From Puccinia triticina (lineage: Eukaryota; Basidiomycota; Pucciniomycetes; Pucciniales; Pucciniaceae): a stretch of 64,000 bases of DNA. The stretch spans positions 930,001-994,000 of the forward strand of contig NC_070567.1 of the NCBI RefSeq assembly GCF_026914185.1, given 5' to 3'. The position numbers and the translations under genes were made by a program. The notes beneath the pieces are model-generated. The model saw only the letters and a program-made list of their open reading frames with translations, did no database searches and was not told the origin of the DNA. This document shows, in pieces, positions 24,601 to 35,461 of the stretch (positions within the stretch are counted from its first letter, which is position 1; the number at the start of each line of letters is the position of its first letter).

Positions 24601-25866
24601 ACTGATGGAGAAGCTTCACAGAGAGGGAATGACAGAAAAAAAGGCCCTTGAGCTCGCCAGATTCGTCGACCTTTGTCATTGTTGTGAAATCGGTTCCAGC
24701 CAGAATTTCATTCAGGTGAATGATGGGACTGATTCCTTGCAACATCTCTTGCGCAGCCCGCTTTTGTGCTGAGTAAATCGTATCAATCGTGGCCAGGATT
24801 GTCTCGTCAGGGTGCAGCTTCTTGAGGCATTCAAGTATTTGTGCCGGTTGCAATCCGGCCTCGCCAAGTCTTTTCATTTATTTGTAGAGAGTGTCGCTGA
24901 GCTTACGGTGAACAGTGTGGGCAACGGCGGCGGTGGGGCGGTGATTATGAGTCGAGTTGGAGACTGTGAATTTCCAGTGGCCCTTCTTCTTCTGGTTGTA
25001 TACAGCCGCGGCGAACGGACAGCCAATCAATCAAGATGATATATTTTCACGAGTATCACCTTTACGTTTGTTTTTCGCAGGATCACCTCCTCTGTATTAT
25101 TTCAATGTGGATTTAATGTCAGTCAAAACTAACAGAAGAATGAAAAAGAACTGGGAAATAACAGACCTGACACATTTAAAATGGACACTCTTTCCAGGAA
25201 CAGAGCGTTTGACCAATATCCCATAGCCATGCGCCCAAGCAAATTCTTGGATGGCCTCCTTAACTGATTCAATGTCGTCATAATTTCCAGCTGGTGGCGC
25301 ACAAATGTTGTCGTAAATCGTCCTTTCTCCTTCTTCATTTACTGAGTCTTCATCATCCGGTTGATTCTTGTTCTCAAGCTCCATTTCTTCGAGCTCCTTC
25401 TCAGTTCTCTCTTCAGCAATTTTCTCGATTTCTTCTGGGTTTTTTTCGGGTGGAACAGTTCCAGAGTTTGGATCATTATTAGTAGTATTATCTTCATCTA
25501 ATTCTAACATTACAATACAATCTTCAATAGTTTTCTCTTCTCTAGCTAGCTCTACATATTCCTTGAGTGTCTTCTTCTTGTCTGGATTATCTAAGCTACA
25601 ATCTTCATCTTCTTCCTCATTTTCTTTGTGGATTTGATTTTCTAGTTTTTTTTGGTGATTTCTTGAGTAAGTTGAAGGAGGAGGGGGTCTAGGGTGACAT
25701 CTTGAAGGGCTTCAGTGGTCTGAATGCAAGCTTCGACGGCAGCAATGGCCTGGGAGTCGGCGGCTGCGGTTTGGAAGTCGGCGGCTGCGGTTTGGGAGTC
25801 GGCGGCGAAATGGGAGTCTGCGGCTGCCGTTTGGGAGTCGGCGGCTGCGGGACGTTGGGTGTTCAC
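21685..25866 (-). pseudogene. MULE transposase joined to OTU domain (broken)
   Basis: Minus-strand order: acidic N-terminus with ADSQTAA repeats (from about 25866, frameshifted near 25640); a FAR1-type zinc-finger start (GYGILVKRSVPGKSVHFKC, 25097-25510, then an intron); the MULE DDE core (23903-24877) with FLDCTYKTNKYRMPLLHITG and IESSHAFIK; and a SWIM-like finger (CNGCYKNRMGIPCKHTL, to about 23690). A roughly 400-bp intron follows, then a Lys/Glu-rich and Pro-rich linker with an AT-hook-like RGRPKGAPNKP, and an OTU cysteine-protease-like domain (DSDGHCGFRA-type motif ESDGHCGFRAV, closing DHFVALEL) ending at 21685. Defects: in-frame TAA just before 24877, in-frame TGA just after 23903, one frameshift, and Asn (VVLTNQEEAL) where the second catalytic Asp is expected. 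OTU domains attached to MULE transposases are known; their role is unsettled. Confidence 0.85.
23425..23615. repeat. GGGAGTCGTC tandem array inside transposase intron
   Basis: Alternating units aaatgggagtcgtccgccga and aaatgggagtcgtcatagga repeat about five times, in the 400-bp intron of the transposase gene. It uses the same core word as the terminal repeats. Confidence 0.9.
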
Positions 25867-26545
25867 GGGGTCACGGGAGTCGGCAGCGTAGGTGGGCGCT
25901 AGACCTTGAGCACCGCTGGCTAGGACGGCTCCTTGGGGGTCTAGAATAGCCAGGGTGGCTGCGTGGTCCTAGGCCGCAAGGCCTTTGGCGGCGTCTTGAT
26001 TTGCACCTGGATCAGGGGCAGGAACAGGGTGTTGGGGGCTCAATGCCTCCATTTTGGATGGGAGGGAGTCGGCAGGGGAGAGGGGGCTTACCTGGCCCTG
26101 CGGCTTGGGTTTCCTAGGCGTGCTCGCCAGCCACTGGGGGCTCCGTGTGCTCGCCAGGCATTGGGGCCTTGGCGTACTTGATGGCGGCGACAGGGGGCTC
26201 GGCGTGGTCGACGGCGGCCATTGGGGGCTCGGCGTGCTCCATGGCGGCAACAGGGGCCTGGGATTCCTGGTTGTGGTCGACGGCGGCCATTGGGGGCTCG
26301 GCGTGCTCCATGGCGGCAACAGGGGCCTGGGATTACTGGTCCTGGACGGCGGCGCAGGCGGCAGGATTAAACATTTCTTTTTGTTTGATCGATCGGGCGG
26401 TTGGGGTGGACGGGTGGGGGTGATCGGGCGGTTGTGGTGTCTGACTTGTGTGATGGGTGGGGGACTCGAAGGGGAGTCGGCAAGGGGAGTCGTCACGACT
26501 CCCTGGGGGCTTCCGTGGCCCCCGCGGCCGACTCCCAAAATAACG
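25740..26545. repeat. GC-rich repeats near MULE right end
   Basis: First come five to six gggagtcggcggctgcggtt units (25757-25880). Then two nearly identical blocks of about 80 bp follow, containing cggcggccattgggggctcg and ggcgtgctccatggcggcaa (26211-26340). Long open frames here on both strands reflect the repeat composition. The minus-strand frame gives EHAEPPMAAVDH repeats, which may have been the transposase N-terminus. Confidence 0.75.
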
Positions 26546-26615
26546 CGGGGGGCACTCCTTTTGGGTGAACAACTCCCAAACCACCCGGGAAAAAAATATT
26601 AAAAATATTCATAAA

Positions 26616-26790
26616 AATTGGTGGGGACGACTCCTTGGGTTGACGACTCCCAAAAAAGCCGTACCCAAAAAAAGGGTCTAGGTCGACGTCTAGCGCTGGT
26701 CAAAAAATAGTCGCGCGGACGTATGGGAGTCGTTTTCCCAAAACTTGGGAGTCGTTTTCCCAAAACTTGGGAGTCGTTTTTCCAAGACCC
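26616..26790. repeat. MULE right terminal inverted repeat
   Basis: Reverse complement of 20816-21006, ending ...ttttccaagaccc at 26790, directly followed by the AATAAATA duplication. Confidence 0.92.
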
Positions 26791-27173
26791 AATAAATAAG
26801 TCAACGAGAGTTGAGAGGCGATGTAAAGACGAAAGTAGAGGATCAGAGGCCTTGCTATCTTCGAGAGAGGGGCTGGGGACCAAAACAGGTATGGTTAACC
26901 GGCCTCATCGGACATCATTTTTCTTTCCACCAATCCTCCCTTGGCGCTCTGCTTGATGCCAGCTGAACGAAGCTTCCCCGGGCTTCCCTTTTCCTTTGCT
27001 CGGTGCCCGTCCTCCACATCATCCATCTCGTAGGTCTCTGGTTGCAAAGAGAACTTCACCCCATGTAGTATCCTCGGCTACATATAGAACCTCTCCCGAC
27101 AACCCGAGTACCCAGGGCAGCAGCTCACCCAGAGCGAAGCCTAGCAATCATCGTCAATTTCACGACGGAATCC

Positions 27174-27685
27174 TTATCTGTTGGAGGAATCCTTATTCGT
27201 TGGAAGGGGTTCTTCGGGAGGTTCGGCATTACTGGGGAGGTCATCTTCGCGGTCATCGTTGTGGGATGCCGCAGGACTAGGGGCAGGAGGAGCGAGCCGG
27301 TCGATTGGCCCTTTGGCGGCCGTTTCTTCCTCGCAAAGCTGTGCCCCCTCGGCCTGGGCTTTGCCGGTCGGGATCGACCAATCAAAGACGTACTCGTATG
27401 CAAAGCGCTTGCGGACAGACAGGTCGCGGAAGAGCTCGCGGAGCCAGGCGTGGTCGGGCTTGTCCTCGAACCGTAACGAACGCGAGTAGTTGAGGAGGAT
27501 CGCGAATTCTTGCTTGTATAGATCTGGGCTTTGTACTTGAGTGTGGGATGCTTAGTATGGACGCTCTCGACTTTCACGGCAACCTCCTCACCGGAATCGA
27601 TGTCGACTGCAAGATAGATATCACCAAACGAGCCCCATCCAATGTTCTTGACGAAATGATATTTACCGCCGAAACGGATATCCAT
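27174..27685 (-). pseudogene. Casein kinase I with deleted catalytic core
   Basis: From ATG 27685 the frame reads the CK1 N-lobe: [20 protein letters not shown], a GSFG glycine loop and [20 protein letters not shown]. At about residue 55 it jumps, in another frame, to the far C-terminal part of a CK1 domain: [20 protein letters not shown] and [20 protein letters not shown] with [11 protein letters not shown], then a tail ending TAA at 27174. About 170 residues are missing, including the HRD loop, DFG, activation segment and the rest of the catalytic core. The N-lobe and tail are in different frames, so a normal product cannot be made without a frameshift. No introns are visible, though intron-poor CK1 genes exist. 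A parental full-length gene must lie elsewhere. Confidence 0.8.
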
Positions 27686-30623
27686 GATGGCATGTGTGAT
27701 GAATGTGCGGGCAAGAAGCTCAGGGGTTGCTTTGCGCTGGTCCGTTCTGTTGGGGGTATAGGTTGATCTGACAGTAGTGTGTCGATGGCGGGGGAGAGAG
27801 CAGGTCAGGCTGAGGATAGGGCTGCTTTGGGGTGTCGGGAGGAGGGCGGAGGGGCAAGTCGAGTGTTGGCGGGGTGGTTGTATGCGGCAGAGTGAAGTTT
27901 GGTTGGCCGGACAACTCCGGGCAAGCGCACAGCATGTCTCGGCTCGGGAGGCTGAAGATCCGGAACACACAACATATGGAGGTACTGACCTGCCAATCGT
28001 GCCCTAAAAAGTGATTTTCCGCCGCTGAGACGCCGCGTTATCACTCCCGAACCACGAGCCAGTCTCGTGTCGGCGTGTCGGCCGGCAGAATTCCTCCCGG
28101 TCAAAGAGAAAATCTTGCCTGTACCAGGTGGGATTCCGGCCATCTCATTTATGGAAAAATATATCTGCATATATCTGCTGGCAAAGAGTGGCTCACCAAG
28201 AGGGCCTCCTCCCAGCAAATGCGGCCCACACGACGGGTTTATTCTCAGGTAAACTTAGCCAGTTACATGGTGCGCAGTTCAAATCAAAGCCTAAGGTCAC
28301 GAGCAAATGTTGACTTCCAAACAAAGATGTAGTTGTAGCTTTAAGTGTTCCTGAAAGACAAGGTTACAAATTTGCGATCTCAAACGGGGGCTTTGATCAT
28401 TCAATGTCGATTGTCGCACTGCTGTCGATTGATAATGGTCATAAGGGTGTTAAGAAATTGAAACAGTGGAAGCGTGACAGGGACGGGGAAGAGGAAAAAG
28501 GAGGGGGTAATTCAGTCGAGGTTGCCATTGGGTCGGATGGGAGTCTCCTGACCCGGCATGGGCGGCTGTGGACTGGGGTGGCAGAAGTGAAGGTGGTGGA
28601 CTGGTTGACACATTGGGGGATTGCTTTGTTCGCTTCGCGAGGAACCTGCGGGGCGCAAAACTACAACTTCAGGGAGATGTTAGGGATGCTAGCATGATCA
28701 CGCTTTCAGGTTCCAGATCATTAGATGGCGAGCTTACGGTGATCCTGTATGGCCATAACTTCAACATGTATGCGGATTATGGATGCAGACGGGATTTCCT
28801 GCGCCCGCTCCAGGTGTTCCAGCCGGCGCGACAATTGCCCCCATAAGAAGCGCGACTGTGATCACAAACATGACCATTTATTTACTCTCCCTGTTTCTCC
28901 AGGATCCTGGGCCCTTGAGACCGCAAGTTGGGTCGCGGCGAAGCCGCGTTTGGCGGCGGAGCCGCCCCGAACACTGGAGCAGCAATTTTGCGGCGAAGCC
29001 GCTGGCGGCCTCGGAGCTGCACGGAAGCTGGTGCTTGGTGGGGAGCTGATGCTCTCGCAAAGAAACTGTGCTGATGCAACAGTGAAAAAAGGATCGTTGG
29101 GCTGATGCCCCAAGGCCCCAATGCGGGTAATTTTGGTGTTTGTTTGTATTTCAAGTCAGCCTCAGCGCCGATGCGCCTAGCTAGATATTTGAGGGGCATG
29201 GCGTACGCTGATGCGCTCCAGCCTTGGAACCCTGGGCAGCAACCAACGGCGGGAACACGGCCGCTGTTTATGCAAATTGCTGGACCCAGGTGCAGGCGGA
29301 AAGTCCCGCGCCGTGATACAGCCAAAGCGAAAAAGCTTGCGGGTGCGGGAGGCCGAAAATTGCCTGCTGCATTTCAGCCACACACCTGTACAGCTCCGCT
29401 GTACAGGATGTCACATCGCCTCCGGGCGACTGGTTGAGCTTGATTAGCGTGTCGGGCCGACTGTTGGGTGGGGCAGCTAATCTAGGCAAGGCGGCCGATG
29501 GGGGTAAAATTGCACCAGGGTTCCAATGGTGCAACCCTCAATACCCCAATGTTAATAATGAAGGAAATAGCATTTTTCTTCCGATGATATTCCTGTATGC
29601 AGCTTGACATACAGGACCTATACAGGCTTGAAGGGCAGTGGCTGAGATTCCAAAATTGGGCCTGCCGGACCGCAAGCTTTTTCGCTTTTGCTGTATCATT
29701 CTTGAGACCAGCCCAGGAGATGCAAATCATGACGCGTCTGACACCAATTCACATCGTCTGTGCTCATCATCAATAGGGTAGCAAGTGTACCGCGCTCATC
29801 ATTGATGCTTATGTATGTGGCGGTTGGCACATACATAAGCACCGCCGGAGTCATCTCAGCCGCCGCAGAAGCACCGTCTCAACAGCCGGAAGGATGCAAC
29901 TAAGTACAGCCTTGACCGGGGGAATCCTTGACTCACCCGCCAAAACTACACCGTCTCGGCAGCCGGAAGGATGCGACTGAGTACATTCTTGATCACTGGT
30001 GGAATCCTCTCAGACGGCTAGAAGGATTCCTAACTCTGAGATTACCCAGCCCCAATGGCTCGACAAAGTCTGTACTGTTACAAACCATAAACAAGTCCCT
30101 TGCTGATACGGGAATTTGACTTGCGAAGCGAGCCTCCGACAGCCCTTGGCAGGAGGGACTTGCACCCTATTGCCCCTTTTGTGGGGGATAGATTCTAAAT
30201 TTGGGTGGAAGGAAGTTTTGGATGTGTATAATTCCTTGCTTCTACAATTTTATCAAGATTAAACTTGCTGAGGTTGAAGACTGGCTGGTGCCTGTCCAAC
30301 CTATAGAATCTGAGTTATCTGAAGGTATTCCTTCCATTCCAAATAAAAACATCAAATCCACCCAAAATATGGATTTTGCACAGAGAGGGTCTGTGCTCAC
30401 CAACTCTGTTTCCACAGTTGGCTCTCCACCAAAACATAGAGGGGGTAATTGGCAATATAATAAATTGCACTGTGTTCTGCAGCATCTTCTGATAAAAGTG
30501 AGCTAACAATATAGGAGCAGATGTGATAGGTGAGCTGTAGAAAAATTAAACAAACTACCTTCATAATCCATTCTTGGTGCACAAGTTTGGGGAGTTAAGG
30601 GGTAAGTCCCTCCTGACAGAGGC
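27686..30623. other. Region without a recognised gene; several repeats
   Basis: It contains GC-rich hairpin words gcggcgaagccgc at 28937-28998 (twice, with ggcggcggagccgcc between), an imperfect inverted repeat 29310-29705, and a two-copy direct repeat of about 75 bp at 29872-30025 (accgtctc-cagccggaagga). Open frames here show no family resemblance that I can defend. Confidence 0.4.
29310..29705. repeat. Imperfect inverted repeat, probable MITE
   Basis: gtgatacagccaaagcgaaa with aagcttgcgg (29311-29345) pairs with ccgcaagctttttcgctttt and gctgtatcat (29670-29702). Pairing continues inward (cctgtacagctcc / acaggcttgaagg-type segments). No target duplication was identified. Confidence 0.6.
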
Positions 30624-31390
30624 TTGCTTTGTGAGTTCACCCCCAAAGTCTGGAGGGACTTTGTTAAGTTTGGTACTTTCAGGAAGGGGGGGGGGGGCAT
30701 ATTCCCCAACAGGAATATGGTTCCTTACAATAAGCTCCTCTCACTCTGTTGCAACTGTTACATCAGCAACATGATAGTATACCACCTGGAATTGCTGCAG
30801 TCAAGTATTTGTTCAAATAAATTTCAAAGGGCATTGGGCTTGGAAGAGAAGGATGAAATAGTGAGTTTAATCAATGGCCGGTACTAATACATAGGGCCTT
30901 CTGAAGGCAAGCCCCCTATCCCTCCATTTTTCCTGTGTTTACAAATAAGATGCTGAGTCTTATCTCCCCTCAAATATTGCAATTCCCAATGAGCAAGAGA
31001 TGGCCTTCAATTCAGATTTTTGCCCTGCATCTTGACAACAATCATGCAGTCTACTGCATCAACAAAGAAAAGGGGGTAGATAACAAATTGATCCACAGAA
31101 AATCCCCAAAAATTTTCTTCTGTGTCAATCTCTACAACACCATCAGTGTGGGCACTTGGGCATTAATGTTGCCCCTGTACAATGAATTCCCCCGGCACTT
31201 CACTTGGTGCAAGACCAGCAAGTGGTTCAAGGAAAGTAACAGTCCACAATTTATCAACACCTGGGTTTCCAGAATCCTCACCTTGGTTGAAAGTTGGGAT
31301 ACTGATCATCCTACTCTCAAACATGGATTCAAAATCTGGCTTATTGATCAAAAGAACTATGTCATTGATCAAAATTTTGGCGCCTGAAAG
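30624..31390 (+). pseudogene. Helitron helicase (RepHel) relic
   Basis: Across two plus-strand frames the order of RepHel landmarks survives: RNMVPYNKLLSLCCNCYIS (the VVPYNxxLL..Y..HIN motif), then EKDEIVSLINGRY followed by a stop and YIGPSEG (the EI..Y..RYIGxxEA motif). After it comes SKRWPSIQIFALHLDNNHAV (P.V.RL.VHLPN..V), and finally LPLYNEFPRHFTWCKTSKWF (Y.EFP..F.W....W..R). The Rep nuclease and Walker helicase motifs are not seen, and stops and frame changes are present. It is a decayed autonomous-Helitron remnant, not a working gene. It is on the strand opposite to the non-autonomous Helitrons. Confidence 0.6.
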
Positions 31391-33481
31391 CCTGAATTGC
31401 ACTATACTAACCAGTATGTGCATGAGCATCACGCAATTTATCCCAAGAATCAGGTTGATTCACAAGAAGGAAGCCACCCACAGTGTATTCTCCAGTTGTC
31501 ACCAATTAACTGTTGCAGTTCCATTCACTCTCCCAATAAACAAATACCAGGGCCAATTCCTTGGCAAATTTTCTATATTCTTCCCTTGAACTGTTTCAGC
31601 CAGCTGCCACTGGCAGCTATATTTTTCCCTCTCTTGAATTATTTATGTGGCAGGCCTATCACAGAATTGTTGCTCAACCATTGGAGGACCAAAAAGAACA
31701 ACTTTTGTCCACCTCAAATTTCTAAGGCGTTGCAGGCAGGAGCACTCCCAAAACAACACAACTATATAGTCTATACGCCAATACTCTCTTATTCTTTACC
31801 TTATATCATTTAGATCCATGTATAGCTATATTCTTTTTGTTTTCTCATCCTCTGTAATTTCAATATGCTTGGGATTTTAAATCCAGGGCCCAGTCCCCTG
31901 ATTGAGGTGCCATACCTGGCTGTCTGACACTGTGAAATTTATGACTCTTTCCACATTGTCTCTGATCATGCAACACTGGCTGACAATAAAAAAATTAACC
32001 CTGTCAGTGTCCACTATGGTCAAGAATCTGCCTTGGATACAGAGTCCCTGACCCAAAGGAAAATTCAAAATTTAGGCTGTCACAAGCTTTGCAACTGTGT
32101 TGACTCTTGCTGGCACAAATGCTACGGATGGGTGCCAAGGAGCTCAATCAGGATGATATGGAGGTATAGGGACCTTACATAGCAGAGGCTGTCACATTTG
32201 GATCTTTGGGATCACATATCTAATCTGGGGTTATTAAAATTAGTAAATTCTCCTGAGGAGAGTGTTAGTATTAGTCATTTAGTTCTTCTGTGTCAGCCAT
32301 TGAGGTTCCCTGTTTGAATTTCAACTCCAATCTATGGAACTAACTGATCAAGCAGGCATGAATCATCAGGCAAGTCACTGCCCCTGGGTGGTGTCTGCTC
32401 AGGATTCCCATAATTTGATCAGATGTGCACCACATCACAGCTGTAAAGCACAATCTGCAGTGCAAAATGATGAGAACACATGCTTATATAATGAATGTTG
32501 GATGTTAGGGTTAGGGATTAGGGGTCAGGGCAGTTTTTTTCAAAAAAAACTTGGCAAGGTGTGACATCGAAAAAGCCACTGACTCTCACCAAAAAGCCCA
32601 GCTAATACTCTGGAGTGAGAGATTTTATTTGTTTCAGCCCTGCTCCTGACACTTATTTCCTGGCAATGACACGCGGCTATGCGCATTCCACACTGCTCAA
32701 AATTCTTATTTCTTAACACTGATTGCGCGGCGTTAACACGCCGCGTTTTCTCTAGTCTTCATCGTGTGTAGTGGGCTGATTGGAGTGGTGGTTAGAGGGA
32801 TGATGGATAGGTGTTGGGTGGAGGGTTGGTTCAGTTGTTTGGATGAGGATGCAATGGCTGGTGATGGCTCCCTTTATAAATGCGTGCCAATATCAAATTT
32901 CTGTTGGACGAAGGGCAGGGTCACCCGTTCTGTCGGACAACGGGCAGGGTCACCCTTTCTGTTGGACGACGGAGAGGGCCACAGCATCTGCTCCACGACG
33001 GGGCGAGGCACCATCCCCGTCGCAGCTCGGAGAGGGGTTTCGCCTCCATCGCATGACGGCGAAGCATCTATGTATTTCCCATCAGCAAGGTCCGTCTTAC
33101 GACCACGCAGACCCACTGCATTCTCTAATGCTCTGGCCTGGGATTTTGGTGAGAAACAAGCAAAGAGAATGTGAATCTCAGAGAACACTAGAAAACAAGG
33201 AGAAAAAAGAAAGAGGAAAGAAAAAGAGGAAAACAACAGAGCTCACCTGGGATGTTGAAAAGAAGATTCACCAGCAACCCAGGGAGGAGTCTTTTAGAGT
33301 ACGGTAGAAACTACAATATAAGCATAACTAAAACCATATGCTAATAACAAATATAAGACCAATACATAACACATTCTACTTGTCAGCCAGCTACTATATC
33401 AGAGCTACCTGATCAGATAGAAACAATATATATATGTATATATAAACCAACAAATAAATAAAACATTAAAAGAGCACCCCT
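31391..33481. other. Region without a recognised gene
   Basis: Past the Helitron relic the sequence is AT-rich and uninformative. A palindrome cgcggcgttaacacgccgcg lies near 32727-32746. A three-unit tandem repeat of about 31 bp (tctgttggacgaagggcagg plus gtcacc) lies at 32900-32995. Plus-strand frames at 32764-33307 cross these repeats and are not supported as genes. Confidence 0.4.
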
Positions 33482-35461
33482 TATTTGTAGGGGGTTGAGA
33501 TATTGACTCCCTCAAATTACAAAATCGACTCCCAAACGCAGTTTACGTCGCGCAGACCGCTTCGGGACGTCTTCCCCGGGTCCTCCTGACCGCATTTTGA
33601 CCTGGGGGCGTTTTGGGAGTCGGAATTGTAATTCCGCAATGCCAAACGTGAGTCGGGATTTTAATTTTACGAAAAATCCCAGAAAATAGAGAAATATTTA
33701 TATCTCCTCACTGGAGCACCCAAACGCTCCCAAAGTTTTACAGCAATCTAGATACACTGTCTAGAAAATATTTTTAGATTTACAGCAGTATAAACAAACA
33801 GGAAGGCCTTGCAGAACAGGGGGGCTGATTTGGCGGATTTCCTACCAAGGAAATCCCACAAAACCTTATCTACGGTGCTCCAAATGGCCCCAATTTTTTT
33901 CTGCCATAAGAATAAAATCTTCAAAACATATTTGAGATTCACGGCATTAGTACACCTCAGGGACACCTTGTGTAGCCGGGGGCTGATTTGGCTGATCTCC
34001 TACTAAGGAAATCCCGCAAAACCTTATCTAAGGTGCTCCAAATACCCCCAGATGTTTTCTACAATATGAGTACCCTCTGTAGAAAATATTTTTAAAAACA
34101 AGAAGGTATTAAGTATCAGGAACACCTTCTATAAAGCCCTGTGGATAAGGATTTGGCGCAGTTCCTTAGTAGGAAATCAAATTAGCCCCCTGCTTATAGA
34201 AGGCGTTCCTGATGGATAATACCTCCTTGGGGCTCAAAATATTTTCTAGAGAGTTTATTGATATGGCAGAAAAAAATTGGGGCCATTTGGAGCACCTTGA
34301 ATAAGGTTTTGCGGGATTTCCTCAGTAGGAAATCCACCAAATCAGCCCCCGGCTACAAGGTGTCCCTGAGGTGTGCTAATGCCGTGAAGCTCAAAATATG
34401 TTTTTAAGAGTGTATTATTTTGGCAGAAAAAATTTGGGGCCATTTGGAGCACTGTAGATAAGGTCTCACGGGATTTCCTTGGTAGGAAATCCACCAAATT
34501 AACCCCCCTGTTCCCCAAGGCCTTCCTGATTGTTTATACTGCTGTAAATCTAAAAATATTTTCTAGACAGTGTATCTATATTTCTGTAAAATTTTGGGAG
34601 CGTTTGGGTGCTCCAGTGAGGAGATATAAATATTTCCCTATTTTCTGGGATTTATTGTAAAACTAGAGGCCAAGGCGGCTGCGCCGCTGCAGGGTTGTAA
34701 TCTCTGAAGACCAAGCAGCATCATATTCATTTGGAGTAAAGTTTCAGTTGGGGTCCAGAGGGAGGTGATATGAAGGGTAATCTTCAGTTAACATGAGGCA
34801 AACATTGATCATTTGGGATTGTGATTATGACTTGGGCAATTTAGGTAGCTAGCAGATTAATCATTAACACATCCATATTGGTGGCCAAGTCAGACTTACA
34901 TTTGGTGTGGGAAGGGAAAAGTAAATATGACATGAATGAATAATTGTTGCCTCTTATATAAGTTTCTATGTGACAAGGTAAATGAATGGTTTGTAAGAGT
35001 ATGCAAAGGTGATGTATGGAGGTTTGCCATGAAAGAATCATCAGTTGAATGGAATTGCTGTTGCAATTGTACCTCAGACACAAATCTTCATGGTTTTGAA
35101 GTTATCAGACAATGAGCTACAGCTTCACCACAAGTGTGTCTTCAGTATCCACACTGCACAAATTGACCTGATAAAAATAATTAATCTTTGCTGCTCTAAT
35201 TTATGTCCCATCTTGCTCAGATGTCATCTCTGTTTGCTTTCTCTCCACTTTCTCATTTTGCATGTCTTGGTCTCTCTGCAATGTTTCTGTGATCTCATGT
35301 ATTCTGAAACTGTCAATAACTTAGCTGGGGGAATTGATCAAAGCAGTACAAAACTATATAGAAAGATATTTGGCCAGAAAACTTTTCCAACGGCAAAACA
35401 CCACTCCCAGGAGAGGTGCTCAAGCTGGTGAAAGAAATAATGAGCAGGTAGGAGACTTTTC

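Larger units (their letters stand above)
20816..26790. mobile_element. Complete MULE (Mutator-like) DNA transposon, 5975 bp
   Basis: The ends gggtcttggaaaaacgactc (20816) and the reverse complement at 26790 continue as near-identical inverted repeats for about 175-190 bp. The flanks carry an exact 8-bp duplication AATAAATA (20808-20815 and 26791-26798), in the 8-11 bp range of MULEs. The interior encodes a FAR1/MULE transposase with a downstream OTU domain on the minus strand, plus subterminal tandem repeats. The structure is complete but the transposase is broken, so the copy is non-functional on its own. Flank and TIR conservation suggest fairly recent insertion. Confidence 0.93.

Noticed and set aside
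25969..26602. 180-190 codon frames on both strands near the MULE right end
   Set aside because: GC-rich tandem repeats with GGX/PPX-type translation; they reflect repeat composition, except possibly as a former transposase N-terminus.
28930..29000. gcggcgaagccgc hairpins as another Helitron 3' end
   Set aside because: The hairpin words match, but no CTAG/CTRR follows at the proper distance on either strand and the site lies in a GC-rich context with several such words.
31163..31813. Additional genes past the Helitron relic
   Set aside because: No family resemblance after the EFPRHFTW motif; frames are short and AT-rich.
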